This document shows, in pieces, positions 44,581-58,579 of a DNA stretch of 64,000 nt. The notes beneath the pieces were generated by a model. It was not told the DNA's origin. It searched no databases and saw only the letters and a list, made by a program, of their open reading frames with translations. The translations under genes and the position numbers were made by a program. How positions within the stretch are numbered: position 1 is the stretch's first letter; each line of letters opens with the position of its first letter. Source of the stretch: Nomia melanderi (taxonomy: Eukaryota > Arthropoda > Insecta > Hymenoptera > Halictidae); NCBI RefSeq assembly GCF_051020985.1, contig NC_135003.1:7309501-7373500 (forward strand), given 5' to 3'.

Positions 44581-47500
44581 CCTTACAGGGTAATAAAAAA
44601 TTGTTACAGTAAAGAATACGTAACGCGATTTAACACTAAAAATGAGAACGATATTGATACAGTTTTCAGTTAATAAAATTATCCACTGAAAATTGTACAA
44701 TAGGATTCATGCAACGTGACGAAGTAAAGAGAGGTAGAGAGAGTGAGGAAAAGAGCAGAATCCACTGGCTTCCAATGTGGGTTAGCTCGCGGCTTCACGC
44801 TTTTAACAACGCTATCCGTTATCTCGAGAAATGTACGGGCTCGAAGTTTCCTGGTATTTTAATACCGCTCGATAATTAATTATTCGCCGGTAGTCCGACC
44901 GCGCGGAGAATGTTCGAAAATAGCTGAAAGTAATCCTATAATGACCGGATATAAGGGCAGACTTTCACCACGTTTTTTTTCGCTCTCCGCGTTCACCTCT
45001 TTCAATTAAAAGCTTCGTCGTACAACCGTCGGGACATTGCTCGAAACCCGAATTCCATGGACCCGGAGTTTCGATTTTATTTCGAAATACCTATCACCGT
45101 GTTATACATCCTGAAACGAGAGAACCACTCGCACACGACTATACCATAATAGATTAAGGTCGAATGAAATGAGATTCATTATCCCGACAAGGGTTGCGGG
45201 GCGAATTCATTTACGTGCAACAAAATTTGTGTTTGAGCTTGAAATGAACTCATCCTTGAAATTTTGGAAATTAAATCGTCCCGAACGTGCGGCCGAATGC
45301 GGGGACGTTTTAATTAAATTTTATGTCCTCGCATTGTGAATCGATTTTAGGAGATAATTAATTCTGCTGTATATTAAATAGCGTGCGTGACTGCTTCGTC
45401 GATATCAGAAAATATTAGATTGGCGCAGGTGAAATATTCTTTTTCAGGCAATATTCGAATGACACGTAACTACTTCCGAACGTTATACCTTTCATCGAAA
45501 TAATAATTTCTACATAATTCTGTATGCGTTCCTCGACGATTAATTAAGCTCATTGTATCATCGATTAATGAAAATCAATAGTATTAGAATTTAAACATTC
45601 TTTATTTTCTATACGATCTATTATTTAATAAAATGTTTAATACAGTTCCTTATTCTAACTTTTTAAACTCTTTTACTGGATTAATTTCAAATTGTTCATT
45701 ACTGATGGAAGATTACTCTTTTATTAACTCGTTACAAATCTGAATTATTTAATAAAGCAACGTAATTCTTATGTAAATACATGAACCAAATGATTTTAAA
45801 AAAGACCAAAAATGTTTCTAATGCTTTAAACATTTAATTTGCTTTCGTTAATATTCAATTCGTGAGATAGGGAGATTCTGCTTGAGGATGCTGTGCTCGA
45901 ATTTTGTTAGAAGGCAGGCATCAATCTTGAACGAGCTGGAAACACTGCTTCGCACCGGGCTGAATGCGCTCGATCACGTGCACGACGCCATTATGATAAT
46001 GCACCCGAAGAAATATGATAAACCGGGCGTGGCTCGGGTAACGATTATCATATTTCATCTGACACGGTTTTTAACGCATCGAATAATAACTGGTCGCGGA
46101 TTGTATCGGCGGTTCTTGTCCGCGTTTCGCTTCTCGCGTCCCGAACGGATCGTTTGCTTGAAGAATGGCCTGCCTGCTAGCTTTTTCTCCGCGGAATAAA
46201 TAGAATAAGTAACTCGAGTAAGTTTTTCTTCGCGTGAAATAAGTGGCTCAGTGTCACTAAAAATTCTTCTTAGTTTCCAGAAAACTGTACTTTCTGGAGA
46301 AGACAAATGAATTAACAAGGGAAAGCGTTTTACTATTTGGAAATTAATTATTTCTTTTTAATTATTTTATAAATATTGGTCAAGATTGAGAGGTTAATTT
46401 ATGTTTTCTGGTAAAATATATCTCAATGTATTTAATTTCGATAAATAAACTGGATTTGTCATTACACGTGTATTACATTTATTGTTTACTTTACCGGTGA
46501 AATCATTTTTACCAAAATAGAATGTGTTCATTCGCTGCAATTCCAAAGTAATGTTTGACAACACGATTTATCGTGACTATCATCCGCGATCGTACGATTT
46601 CCATAATTATTTGTCGGTGTATTTTACGTCTGGTGTTTCGCCGTTGTTACATCGGCACTTCATGAAATTTTCAATAACGAGCGTATTATGTCGACAATGA
46701 TGAATCATGATTATAATGACGTCGTCGTTGTAGTAAATCATGCATTAATGCAACCTGCATGTATAATAAGGCAAAGTAGTTGCCGCCGACGAAAGAACTG
46801 TCATCCATATTTATTGCCACCGGCGTTTCTGTTTTAATTTATTTAAAACGCAATTATTAAATCCCGGCGTTCTTCCCTTCGTGGGTGTAATCATTCTAGT
46901 TTGCTCGATGGCACAAGGAAGCGTCTTCTTTTCTCTCGGCCAAAGAACTCGCTAAACGATTTCCTTAAGAGAAAAAGAGGTCATCCAGACGCTGATTGTC
47001 TCAGCTGGATCCTTAACTTAGCTGCTAGCTGAGAACTTGCGATCTCATTTACTTTTATCTTTTACAATTATTACATCCTTCAGCGAAGTGATTAAAACAT
47101 AAGTAATCTTTGTTTTACGCAATGAAAATACACGGAAACATATAAAACACGAATATAATAATGCCTTTGATAAAATTTAGTATTCACTAAAAATAACCGA
47201 GGAATCAGATTTCACTGTGTTTATTTAACAAAGAATTCCATGTAATGTAATTTCATATAATTTCTACATGATTTCCTTTGGTTTTGTAACATAATAGGTG
47301 TCCTTTTCGCAATATCCAAGATTTATAACTTCGAAAGTTAGTCTCAAGAACTCTTTACAGGTCGTTCGTTCAAGAATGCTTCAAACAGTGTACCTTCTTC
47401 CAGTGACAGAAACCAGACGCGAAAAGACGAATTAAGAGAAACTACAAGAAACAAAATTCAGCTCTTCTTCTATGTTCTTTTCCTGTGTCATAAATTGCTC

Positions 47501-48500
47501 TAAGTGTTCCTTCCTGAAACTGCAGAACTTAAAGGATCGTGTAACAAACTGCCTTCTACGCTTCCACAAATCAAAGCTAAACCTGCGAACGCCTCCCACG
47601 TATCGGAATAATCTACAAGAAAACAGTCTACCCAAAACTCGAAACAAAGACAAATAGTAGTTTACAATTTCCCTTACCCACTGAAATGGCAACATCGAAA
47701 CTCTTGTATATACATGATTTCAGAAACACAATACGCATTTTACAATATCTCCTCTTTAAACATTCCTTAACATGCGTTTCAATTGTAGCACCGTGTCAGA
47801 TATTTTCAGAATTCTTCTCAATGAAGTAAAAACTAACACAATCAAACTTGCCAATCCAATTTCCCCTTTAATAAGTCACCAAGTTAAAACAGCAAATTGG
47901 AACTTGTCTGCCTTTTCTTGGAAAATCGTCGTTTCGCCGTCGATATAATTTGTTTCTGAAGTATTTTCGACTGCCTTATCCGATTACACTCCCGATTGTA
48001 CCCGTCAAACTGTTTTTCTATTGTTTCGACCTAATAATTCGGACGAGGAAGGCTGCACAGTGTTTCAAAATTTGTCAACGTCACGAGCGGCGAGTCTTTT
48101 ATCGAGTTATAAGCGTATTAGGTAAATGCGACGCGCCCGAGATTCTCATTGGCCAGGCACAAGGGACAACGTCGATCGTAAACCCATAAATCCCATTTGA
48201 TTTTCCGGCCGTCAATTTATTACACGGCTGACGTCGCGATCTAATTTGAAGCGGCCCCGTGCCCCGTACGTTCCACCGCGGAGAGGACACCGAGCCGCAT
48301 TCCGAAAACCACAGCAACAGATGCGATGATTTGTGGACAGCGGCCTGCATCGTTGCACCCGTGAGCCTGATGCACCTTGTGCTCTGGCGATGCTGCGGCC
48401 AACGCTGACGAATCCTCGCAGCATTCGCCCAGAGAACGAAAAAATGCACTCAAAAATGTGAAATTTTGAAACATCTCTCTCTTTTGGTGACATCCTCTTT

Positions 48501-48725
48501 TCTACAGGGTGTATCAATGAGACAATTACTACATTTTTACAAATTCTGTTGTTTAAAAGAAGTAATACATTCTGTATGTTATAATAAAGATTGTAATAAT
48601 TTAGAAAATCAAAATTGGAATTAGCTATAGCTTTGTGCTTCTTTCTAGAGGGTATATAAATGTGACATCTATTACTTCTCTAACGAACATTCTTGTTTGA
48701 AAGAAGTAAAATATTTTTTACTTTT
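48501..48725. repeat. Duplicated unit beginning AGGGTGTAT / AGGGTATAT
   Basis: Unit one (48501-48580) starts TCTACAGGGTGTATCAATGAG and unit two (48644-48725) TCTAGAGGGTATATAAATGTG; both contain a late TTTGAAAGAAGTAA / TTTAAAAGAAGTAA block. The units lie 143 bp apart and are diverged. Confidence 0.4.
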
Positions 48726-51700
48726 TAATTTAATTTTGTTAATAGTATACAGTAAAAACTATACTGTTGAATGATTATTAGAATGACCGTTAATAATACA
48801 AGTCTCGAAAACAAGAATATTTATATAAATCGTGATTATTATTATTACAGGAATTATTTTCTTTGTTCTTCAAATATAATTGTGAACGGTATTTATACAA
48901 CTTGAAAGACAGATTCGCTCGTCGAAAGTAAGAAAAGGTAACTGGAAAGGACAGCAATAAACAGTGATCACTGGGGAATTCTATTTTCCAAACGTCGTGG
49001 TTAACTTTTCGATTCACCCTAAGGGTAATCCACGCTTCTGTGCAGGGCTGTTTGTCTAGAGACACGAGTGACACCGTTGTGCTTGGTAAAAAAGGTGCGC
49101 GCACACCGACCAATAATCACAGCTACGGCTGTTCCCGCGGGATGGTACCTTTGAAAGCACAGTTTTTCTCTGTAAAGGGCGGACAAAGGTCAAAAGATCG
49201 GAAGACAAAGGGAATGACGGCCGATTCAATTTGTTTGCGCATGGCCTTATTGTCTCTTTGCTGATAACCATGTTTTTTTCTTTATCGAGTAAACAGTGAG
49301 CAAGCGGTCGTGGCTTTCATTTTTTTACTTGTTGTAAAGGAGACAACTGACTCCTTTTTGGTGTTCAAATAGCTGTGAACACGGGACAAAATCGGGAAAA
49401 AACCTAAAATGTACAAAAGGCTAACAGAAAAATGGTGATTCAAAGGGCAGGAATAGTATTGCAAATATTCCTCTGATAAAAAGTAAAAAGCGACTGAAGG
49501 CAATTAAATGATATCGAATTACGTAATATTTAGAAGGTTCCAATCACGTTATATAATACTATTATATAGTCTTTTGAATCAAATGCAATGAAATAATGAA
49601 ATAAACTTACCTGAACGTACTAATAAAATAAACTAACAGTATAATTACTTTGGAATTCTTTGGAATGTAAAAATGTTAGTGAATGTACATCACAATTTTA
49701 AAGCATTAAGATCAAAAGCTTGAAACGGTTCGCCACAGATTTTGGAAAGCTCACGTTTTAACGAAAAAAATCACATTTCTCGCATGAAATATATTTTTGC
49801 ACTATGTTGAACGTTAGGTCTGTTCAAAGGGAATTGTTCATGCACAAGATATTTTTTAATATTTGTAACCATCGGAATATCGTCGGCGTCACATATAAAA
49901 TATGTTTATCTACGTCCGTCTAAAAAATTCATTTTCGTTCCAGCATTTTTACGTGCGTATTTCTCCGGGACCGATGTAAAGCTTGGTTAGGGCTTGTAAG
50001 TTCCCCGAAGTCTTCGACACAGTGATCCCAACACGAGCCACGCGACTCTTAAATTCTACTTTCCGAGGTGACATAATAACGCGGCCAGATAATCTCCGTT
50101 ACACAAAATGAAACATACTCGGTGCGTAACTACAAACATACGCTATTTCTCAGTGATTTCCAATTTTCGCTAGCCCGTATCTTTTCCCTGGCTGTCACCA
50201 GTAATATAAAATGAAATTTAATAAAATGAGAAAGTGAGAATACTACTGAACGAAGGAAGTGGGACAAAGAGAAGAACGTTAAACAGAGTTAATCGAATAA
50301 AAAACACAGGGAACAGGGAGTACAAGTGCAGATTAAAAGAAAATAATAACAGACCCTTCTGTTAAAACTCGACACAATGTAATTAGAATTTTAATTACAT
50401 TAGCTTTATTAACGTATTAAAACATTTTCTATCGTATGAAATTCCAATAATATTCAGCAGCACTTCGTTCCCATGAACAATCGAAAATTATACGAACTCC
50501 CTCCATTAAAATATTTCTTTCGCGCATTGTGTATTCAATATAATTTTCATTAAACCGATGTTCCTCTATGCAAAAAACATGCAGATAAAAGAGAGTTCGC
50601 CAAGTATCGAAAAACGGAAAGCACGGGAATGCCGAGTATAGAAATAAATTTGAAATATTGAAAAACAGTGAGACCGAATGAGAATATGGGAAACAGGAAG
50701 TACTTCAGTCGAGAGCAGATGATGAAGGTGGATTTCAGGGGGTACGTGGCTGCAGTAAACCGCTGCGGTCAGCTTGCATGCGCAGGCTGCAACGGGTGGA
50801 ACTAATCCGAGCCGGCACTTCTCGTATTAGATGATATTCCCTAACATTGCTAATTGCGCTTCGTGTGGCACTACGAAATATGTGGACCACCTTCCACCTA
50901 CGGCCCGTCCCTCCAACCTTCTAACCCCCCTGGTTCACTGTGCAGTTGCGAATGGAAGGACGAAACTCGATTTCGGCCGTAATCAGACCGAAGTGCTAGG
51001 ATCGCGCGCGGCTTGCGCGTCAAAATTCAGGGCAAGCGTGCATTTAAGGAGCTCCCCGCCGTGAATAATAATTCTTACCGATCCTATGTCCTTTGAACCG
51101 CTTCACGCTCGCCGTGCGCGCTTTTCCAAACCGGAGTATTGCAGAGATTGTGTCTCGATTGCAACGAGAGTATTCAATCGACGTATCCGATCGAGTGTAC
51201 TCACCATTGAGTGGATATACCCATCCTCTCTCGAATGCTTCGACACAGTTTGCCCGAATACCTATACAATCTCCAGTCACACTGCTCTGTTCGCCACAAT
51301 TTTATTACGGCGCACCGGGAGTGTTCAATTTAAGTTCGAATGCGGATCCATTACGATCCCCGATCAACGCGGAATTTAAATTTTCATAGGCACCTACTAA
51401 AATCTTCGGAGAAGGTTTAATCGTTTAAATTACACAGACTCGGCTGTTGAATTCACGTTTCTCTTTCCGTGCCGATATATCATTCCCCAGCTGATATCCA
51501 GACAACCTTTAATCGAAATATTATAATCCTCCGATTCTCGTCACACGATTCAAACGGGTATCTGCGCGGCAAATGATAGAATCCATAATTGTGCTTGGTT
51601 CATTGAAATTTTATAACTTAGACACATTTCAATACTTGCCCACCTCTACGATCTCTCACAGAGAAAATTCCCCTGACACTGAAAAAGTTCCGTCTCCACG

Positions 51701-51821
51701 AAACTAACCTCCTAAAATCTCTACATTAGGATACACGAGGGAAACGATCGCTGTATTTGTCGTTTACGAATCAGTTACGATCGGAACGTGAAGATCTCTG
51801 CGAATCGACGCATTTAACCAA

Positions 51822-51971
51822 TTAACTGTTGCGATGTCTTTGAAAAGTGTGTACCTAAAATGTGTCGCAAGAAGCAAGTTAGCTATGTTATGACGAGTAT
51901 ACTCGTCCTAACTCAAAACGTTATCATTTCTTCATGACAAGTATACTCGTCAAAGCCAGGTAACAGGTTAA
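51822..51971. mobile_element. Short TTAA-flanked MITE with internal palindromes
   Basis: TTAA at 51822-51825 and 51968-51971 encloses 142 bp. The left end reads CTGTTGC and the right end reversed CCTGTTAC. Inside are a perfect 16-bp palindrome GACGAGTATACTCGTC (51892-51907) and a one-mismatch copy GACAAGTATACTCGTC (51936-51951), resembling subterminal repeats of a piggyBac-type element. Confidence 0.5.
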
Positions 51972-54277
51972 TTACGGGGTCGCCTGATGGCAAATCGGGT
52001 CCCTATGTGTCCCCTGAAAAACCAGTCGGTCTCATTTGCTTCCGTCGTGCGGAAATGCGCGCGCGATCGGAATGTATTAAACAGGCGCGGCGGGGCGGCC
52101 GTATACGCAAAAAGGACTTGACAGGAAAAGTTTTCGCTTTACAGGAGCGGGGCAGACACGACTATCGAGCACGCCGGGAGAGTAGCTCTCTATGTTTCCA
52201 ATCCCCAGAGCTTTTTCCAGAGCAACCGAGCAAGGAAAAGGGTACATCATTCAACCCCGGGAAAATAGAGCAATCTTGTGACACATGGGAAATCCATGCA
52301 TTACCCCCCTCCCCCCGCCCTCCGACAACTACCACCCTCCCCCTCCTGTTCCATCGACATATGTATATACGGTGTGCAGTTGCTCACGAATGCATTGCAT
52401 TTTTGCCCAGAGACTGACTTCAGCGCCGAAAGAGCCGCGATCAGCAAATGGATGCACTCGCCCATTCATGAAACTCGCGTTTGATGGCTTAATGACAACA
52501 GTCAAGTGTTAAAAAGCATCATCCCAACTCATACCCTTCTCCCACTCCCACGTTTTAACAATTAACGATTAACTTGTCGGGACACATTGAAACGGTTCAC
52601 CGCGGGGAAAGGATTCACGGTGGAATATTGGTTACGGGGAAAAGGTGAGGATACATGTGGTTTATCGATGGCGTAAGATTGAAGTTTTATGCGTTTGTTA
52701 TTATTTGTACCGGTGGCTTTGTGGCAGACGCGTGATTGTGTGGTTCGGTTGATTTTAAAAATTTACAATTCAAGGGAAAACGTGGTGGCATGGTTTCTGA
52801 ATTTTTTTTTGCAAAATGATTGAATTGAATGGTTTAATCAGCAAAACGATTCATAATTTTGAAACGTCGATATTGGTATGCTTGCGACATTAATGCACGG
52901 TAAGAGAATTTTTGCGAGCAATATATTTACTTAGTGAAAATATGTGCATCGATAAGTGAGTATTAAAACACGACTTTGTAGCATCATGTTTTATTAAATT
53001 ACTTATATAGTTTCAAGTATACACGTTGGGAATGAAGTGTGCGGAGTGTGAAATATGCAAAAACGCAAAATAGCACGAGAAGAATGAATATAAAGCGTGC
53101 ATATGATTCCTGAACGAGTGGGATCGAGTGGTTATAAATAAACAAAAAGTATGAGCGTGGTTGGAATCGATGGAAACATAGTCGACAGTTATGCACGAAC
53201 CACGAGAGAATGAACAAGTAAATACGACAAACTTAATAAAATAACGTTCCCTTTCTTGACATCCAATAACATACTAAACTATAATATATATTTCTACCAT
53301 CACTTCCCAGTTCTCTTATTCAAAACCGTTTCAACATCAATACCACTCCTTAATTCAAAAATAAACTCGATAAAGTTAAATTATCTATTCAACACTTCAA
53401 GCACGACAAACTAACACATTGGGACATACATAAACGGGGTCACAAAGAAATTCCATACAACTCGCAAAGGGAAACAGAACACCAAATACAACCGTACCGA
53501 TCAAAGCAACAAATTCAACGAAATCCTACAATCCATTTTCATTCCCACGCAGCTTTCCGTAAACTGAAAAAGCAGAAAACAACACAACATTTCTACTACG
53601 GCACTGGACACATGAAAATGTATTCGCGAATCGAAATCCGATCGACCCGGCGCATATTCATTAAATACGTAATCTGAGAATATTTAATCGCCGCTCAAGA
53701 GTTAATCTCCCGGCGGGTGTACCGTCCCGTTACAAAACCGTCGCATAAATTTTTAACACACCGCGCGCGACTGGCGCATAATTATCATCGTGTTGTAAAT
53801 CGTATTTCATCCGTTAACGTTATAAACAGACCGGTCCCTCGCGGGGGGCTGACGACGGGAACGCTTTACATCCCTGCGTACCAACACGAGCGCGATTGGA
53901 TAATTACTAATTATCGAATAACGGAGTAGGTGTATCGTTAATAATCATTCAAATTAATGCGGTCGCGAAAGAACGATACCTGTACGATCCCTCGTACCAA
54001 CACGCTCCGCGGCGCAATTCCGAGCGGCGAAAGCTAATAAATATTTCGTAATTGCCGGATAGCCGCGTCGACGAGCGGCACCGTCGCGCGGTTCCTGTTA
54101 TTGATTTTTAATTTTAATTACCCTCCCCCTCACTCCGCTTCGTTTCGGTCGCGCCGCGTCGTTGCAAGGAAACGCGATACACGCGAAATCCTGGTGTAAA
54201 CACATCGACGAGCGTGAGAGCCTGGAATTTTTTCGTTTTTCTCGTATTATCCGCGCGAAACGTGCGCTCCTTTTTTT

Positions 54278-54343
54278 ACACACACACACACACACACACT
54301 CTCTCTCTCTCTCTCTCTCTCACGCGCGCACGCGTGCGCGCGG
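54278..54343. repeat. (AC)n(CT)n microsatellite followed by alternating CG
   Basis: About 11 AC units (54278-54299) run into about 11 CT units (to 54321), followed by CACGCGCGCACGCGTGCGCGC. The alternating purine-pyrimidine tract at both sides could adopt Z-DNA, with an H-DNA-prone CT tract between. Confidence 0.85.
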
Positions 54344-54892
54344 CCGACACCATGAATAATAAAAATGAGAATGAAAATAATAAAACCGAGGGGAAAAAGA
54401 GAAATTGAAATTCAGCCGTAACGCGTTGGATCGTTGGTCCGACTATCTCTCGATCGAGGCGATTTTAATAAAATTTTGTAACTCGACCTCGGACAGCGGG
54501 GAGGAGAGGGAGCGCGGATCGTTTCATGGGTTATAACGTTTAATACAAATATCGCGGGGCGAAAAAAAGGTAATTTATTTTATGCGCCGCTCGAAGGAAA
54601 ACATTAAATGGGATAGCGGCGCGATGTTTTTCCGAATGGAAATCGCGATTTATTTAAATAACCGGGAACGAGGCTGGCCCGATTCTGAACGCGTATGGGA
54701 GTTTTAATTAAAATTAGCGGGGGAGCGGATGTAAAAGGACCGGTAATAAATCTTGGCTGAGGGGAACCGTGAAAAATTAATTATTTGATTCGAATTCAGA
54801 ATGATAGTGATAGATGCGAAAAATGTTGGACGGAGGGTTTGATATGTGGAAAAGGTGTAAAATCCGAGGTAAATAATTGATAAGATTTTTCA

Positions 54893-55173
54893 TTAGATCC
54901 TCTCCTACGAAATGTTCTTTAGTGTTAACTTACTAGTACAAAAATTAATAGTTACGTTCTTTGTTGAAAAACGAAAGTTTTTCGACATTCTTTGAAATTA
55001 AGTAATAAGAAAACATACATAAGTTAATAAGAAAGACATTCTCTTTCAATATCTCGCGTATTGATGCAGTACACAAAGTTTAATATTATTTATCAAATTT
55101 TATAATTTTGTTATATCAAATTAATTGGTTAGTGACCACCTCTGAGTCACCTCTCGAGTTCAAAGGGATAAAT
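54893..55173. repeat. Dispersed repeat, copy 1 (pair of 58.6 kb)
   Basis: 54980-55173 aligns along its length with 58635-58823: shared blocks are GACATTCTTTGAAATTAA against GATATTCTTTGAATTTAA, GTACACAAAGTTTAA against GTACAAAGTCTAA, and GAGTCACCTCTCGAGTTCAAAGGG against GAGTCACCTCTCAAGTGCAAAGGC. The right TTAA is mutated to ATAA; the left end is uncertain (near 54893). Confidence 0.55.
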
Positions 55174-56079
55174 AATATAATTATTTTGTTCATTTTATAA
55201 TTTTTGTCTAAAATGCCATGAAAGAAATATATTACGATCATCTTATAGGAGCACCTGATATTATCAATTCTTACCTTTAGAATAAACGTACACATAAAAT
55301 AAGCATCAAATTCTTTTCTTCTTCTAGTAAATTACGAACGATGAAGTAGTTTTATCCAATATAGTTACGAAAGAAATTATGGGACGAAGGGTTAAGGCCG
55401 GTTTACATGGCAGTAAATCGACTCATCATCGGTCGTCCGGTTCGATGTGCGGCAGTCCCAACGACAGCCCCGATGTATATAGGTACACAACCTTTCACCC
55501 TTTAGCACGGCGCGTCGAACCCGCGAAGGAAAAGAGAGACTCCGTGTTCTCGGTCTCGATACGAGCTGAACGTCGTCGCCGCGCTACGGACGCGGGCAAA
55601 TCGGTTTTGCCCGGGCCGATGATGACGTTGGAATCGAGTTACGCAAAATGGATTTCACGTTAAATAACTATCGCGCGCACCATTCCCGCGCAACGCACCC
55701 ACCGATCGTCCAAAGAGCTTTTCAGACTCGTTGGAGCTTATTACGGGCGACGTTATCGAACTCGGTAGTCTGAATCGCACATAAACCACGCGATAGATAT
55801 TGTAAAGAGGGTGTCAGTATTATTTGAAATTACTTTGAAGCTTTGATTTTTTATGGAGACTTAGTAGATTGAACAGTATCCTTGGATTCGGAAGTAGAGA
55901 TTTATGGTTTTGACAAAGTTGCGAGAATGAGTTTAAGATTTGTGGAAGTACGGAGATGAAAGAGGAGTTTATTTTATAGTTGAATCCTTATGTAACAAAT
56001 ATTGATATTAGTTCGTTTATTGTATTATGGATTATTTGTAATTAGTGTTTTAAGAAGCTGTCGATGAAAATATGTTTCC

Positions 56080-56264
56080 TTAATACTAAAACTACCGAGA
56101 AGTTAACAATAAAACTACCAGACGGGTCAAAATCACCCATTCCTTATGTCTTCTTTTTGCAATTATTAAAAAGATAATGGATTGTTCTCAGATAAATTAT
56201 TAAAGAAACTTAGATTTAGCAGTACGAAACTGAAATGTAAACTGCTCGGTACTTTTAGTGTTAA
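56080..56264. mobile_element. TTAA-flanked MITE, possibly longer (to 56437)
   Basis: Ends are TTAATACTAAAACTACCGAG and, reversed, TTAACACTAAAAGTACCGAG (18 of 20 match). A third copy of the end, TTAATACTAAAACTACAG reversed from 56437, lies 173 bp beyond, so either a longer element ends there or two insertions adjoin. 185 bp and no coding. A diverged relative lies in the Fas3 Ig1-Ig2 intron. Confidence 0.6.
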
Positions 56265-58579
56265 AGTGATTTATTTCTAATCTGTTATAAAATTTAGAAC
56301 AATATGTATCTTGAGATTCGAAGAGTACCCTAGTCTTGTATTTGTGCGGATACATAAATCTAATTAAAAATCTTTCACGAAACCGCCTTCGTAATTCGAA
56401 TACTAGCAAAATAAAGATTCTGTAGTTTTAGTATTAATAAAGTAGTTTTTCTAGAAAACATCGATCGATTTAATGTTGAATATAACGATCATGATTTAAT
56501 GATCCTCCTCTTTCCGTGAAAAAGAAGAAATGAATGTCGAAAACTCGTCGCATTCCTCGGAATTTGTAAAAATATTACGGCCATAAAGGATTCAACTGAT
56601 CATAATAAATATTATTCGGAAAGCGCACGAGGAAAAGGCAACTTTTCGGGGCCCGCGCGAACATGATATGTGTTCAATGACTTTTATTTGTTTCGACGTA
56701 TTTGAGATGAGAAATCGGCGGGAACTTTGCAATAATTTCAGTGCTATGCGACGGTGCCGCGTGTCCGGTTGAAATTTGTCGATGTTTGGGGACTTCGTAG
56801 ACGGCAATGGCGACGGAATATATTTGGAACGCATCGGTAGTTTGTTTAATTAGATTTATGGCGAAGTCTTTTGGAAAAGTAAGAATATAGAACGGTCAGC
56901 TCGCAAACCGCGGAAAAAAGGATTGGGCTCATGAAATTTTTGGCACAGAAAACGAGTGGGAGTCTGGGAACTTTCGCTTTGCCGTAGCTCGCGAGTCGCA
57001 CTTTTTGTTTCGACGTCCGCGAAAAAGAGTGCGCGGGTCGTATTAATTTACGAAAACTTTGAAAATATATCGTAATTAGCTGCGACCTTTCTTTTTTCAT
57101 AGCTTTTCGTTGAATATACTCCCGAGTGAGTGGAAGGATAACGGAAATATACTTTGTTCGATGGGAAGTTTTACTTTAAAATACAGTATTGCAGAGGATC
57201 TTCTCGTTTTTACGGCGAAAGAAGATACCATGAAGTTAGAAAAGGATTAGGTAAAAGAAAAATACGGTGTACCGGCTAAGAAATTGTTTCAAGGACGTTA
57301 AATCCTGCAAAGAAACAACAAAACTTGAATTGTTCGCTTGAATATTACACTGGTACTTAAAATTTCCATAAATGAAATGTGTAAGGTTAGTTAACATTCA
57401 TAATATATTGTATCTGTTAATATTATAACAATTTAACGCAGAATCCTGTTCATGATTTAATAGTGGAATTCATAAATGTTGGCATTCATAATTCAATCCA
57501 TTTGCGCGGAATTACACTTTATTGCATCCAATTATGCTGAATACACAACTATGTTTATCGAACATTATCATACACTTTTTCGGCGTATATATGAACACTG
57601 CACAAATGGGTTAATATTAATACTATATATATTCATGGTTGTTTGCATTGGAATGTATAAATCCGATACAGCAGACATATCAGTTACATTGCTGAAGGCA
57701 TTAGAAATTCAATTTAGCAGCCGATTGTTACTAGTGATGCACAACCTTTTACGTATAAAGGATTACATGAAACGTCATAGATCAATCATGACTATTTCTC
57801 TGGATAATATTGTCTTTTACTTTCTTTATTTAAATCGTCATTAACTTAATTATTAATTTTTAAAGTAAACGTAAACCTTTTCTTTTCTACTACATTATTC
57901 ACGATAAAGTAGTTCTATCAAGCACAGTTGTAAATCATAATACAAGGGTTTAATCGACTCAAACTTTCCCTAAATAATGTTCATAAAATTCAATATCCAT
58001 CAAATTGACTTCTAAAAATTACATTAAGTATCTCAAGTGCAGTTGTTAAGAAAGAAAAGGATTCGCGCGAGTGATCCGTGGTCCTCGAAAACGTTAAAAC
58101 GGGCTGCGCGCGTTTCTGTAAAGCCAGTTATCGCGATCCCGCTGTTTCCTTGGAACGACGATGGTTTATAACAGCTCCAGTGGCTGTGCTTCCTTGTACT
58201 TATTCGAGAAGTTTGGGTGTTCCCGTTGCTGCCGTTGCTGGCAACGACGTCGAGGAGTATTCCCGTTGCAAAAGCAGTCCTGCTACGGTTCGTTAAACCG
58301 TAACAATTAAACCAGCGGGGAGTCTTCGGCCTTACTGCTCTCGATTTTTAGCGATTCCGGCGTTAAATGCCTCGCGCGCCGAAACACTAACAGAATATTT
58401 AATTTATACTAATATTTGCTCCCCCGCTTCGTCGTTTACGCAAATGAAACGCCTTAAAGAGCGAACGCTCGCGGTACTGCAAAACGGAAACGGCGTTTAG
58501 CTACACCAGATAATTTCTTGTTATAGCATCAGTTTGAATACTATTGCATCGTGATATGAAATTTAGATTTGCGGTTATT

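Larger units (their letters stand above)
41566..51821. other. No supported exon; Fas3 first intron or upstream region
   Basis: Ten kb of alternating AT-rich DNA and CpG-rich patches. Frames at 41.9-43.1, 43.6-43.9, 45.9-46.3, 47.4-47.7 and 48.1-48.5 kb lack paired splice sites and family resemblance. The Fas3 signal exon should lie upstream of 41565 on the minus strand, but no strongly hydrophobic ATG exon with a phase-1 donor was found here. Confidence 0.45.

Noticed and set aside
47678..47737. Minus-strand ATG segment (MRIVFLKSC...) with a GTAAGG donor in phase 1, considered as the Fas3 signal exon
   Set aside because: Phase fits, but the segment has Lys, Ser, Asp in the core and is not a convincing signal peptide. 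Kept only as a candidate to test.
48241..48474. 77-codon minus-strand frame in a GC-rich block, considered as a coding exon
   Set aside because: Three frames are open at once on the same strand, no paired splice sites, no family resemblance.
57476..57844. 122-codon hydrophobic plus-strand frame, considered as a chemoreceptor fragment
   Set aside because: No family motif, AT-driven codons, no splice sites of matching phase. Hydrophobic frames are expected by chance in such AT-rich DNA.
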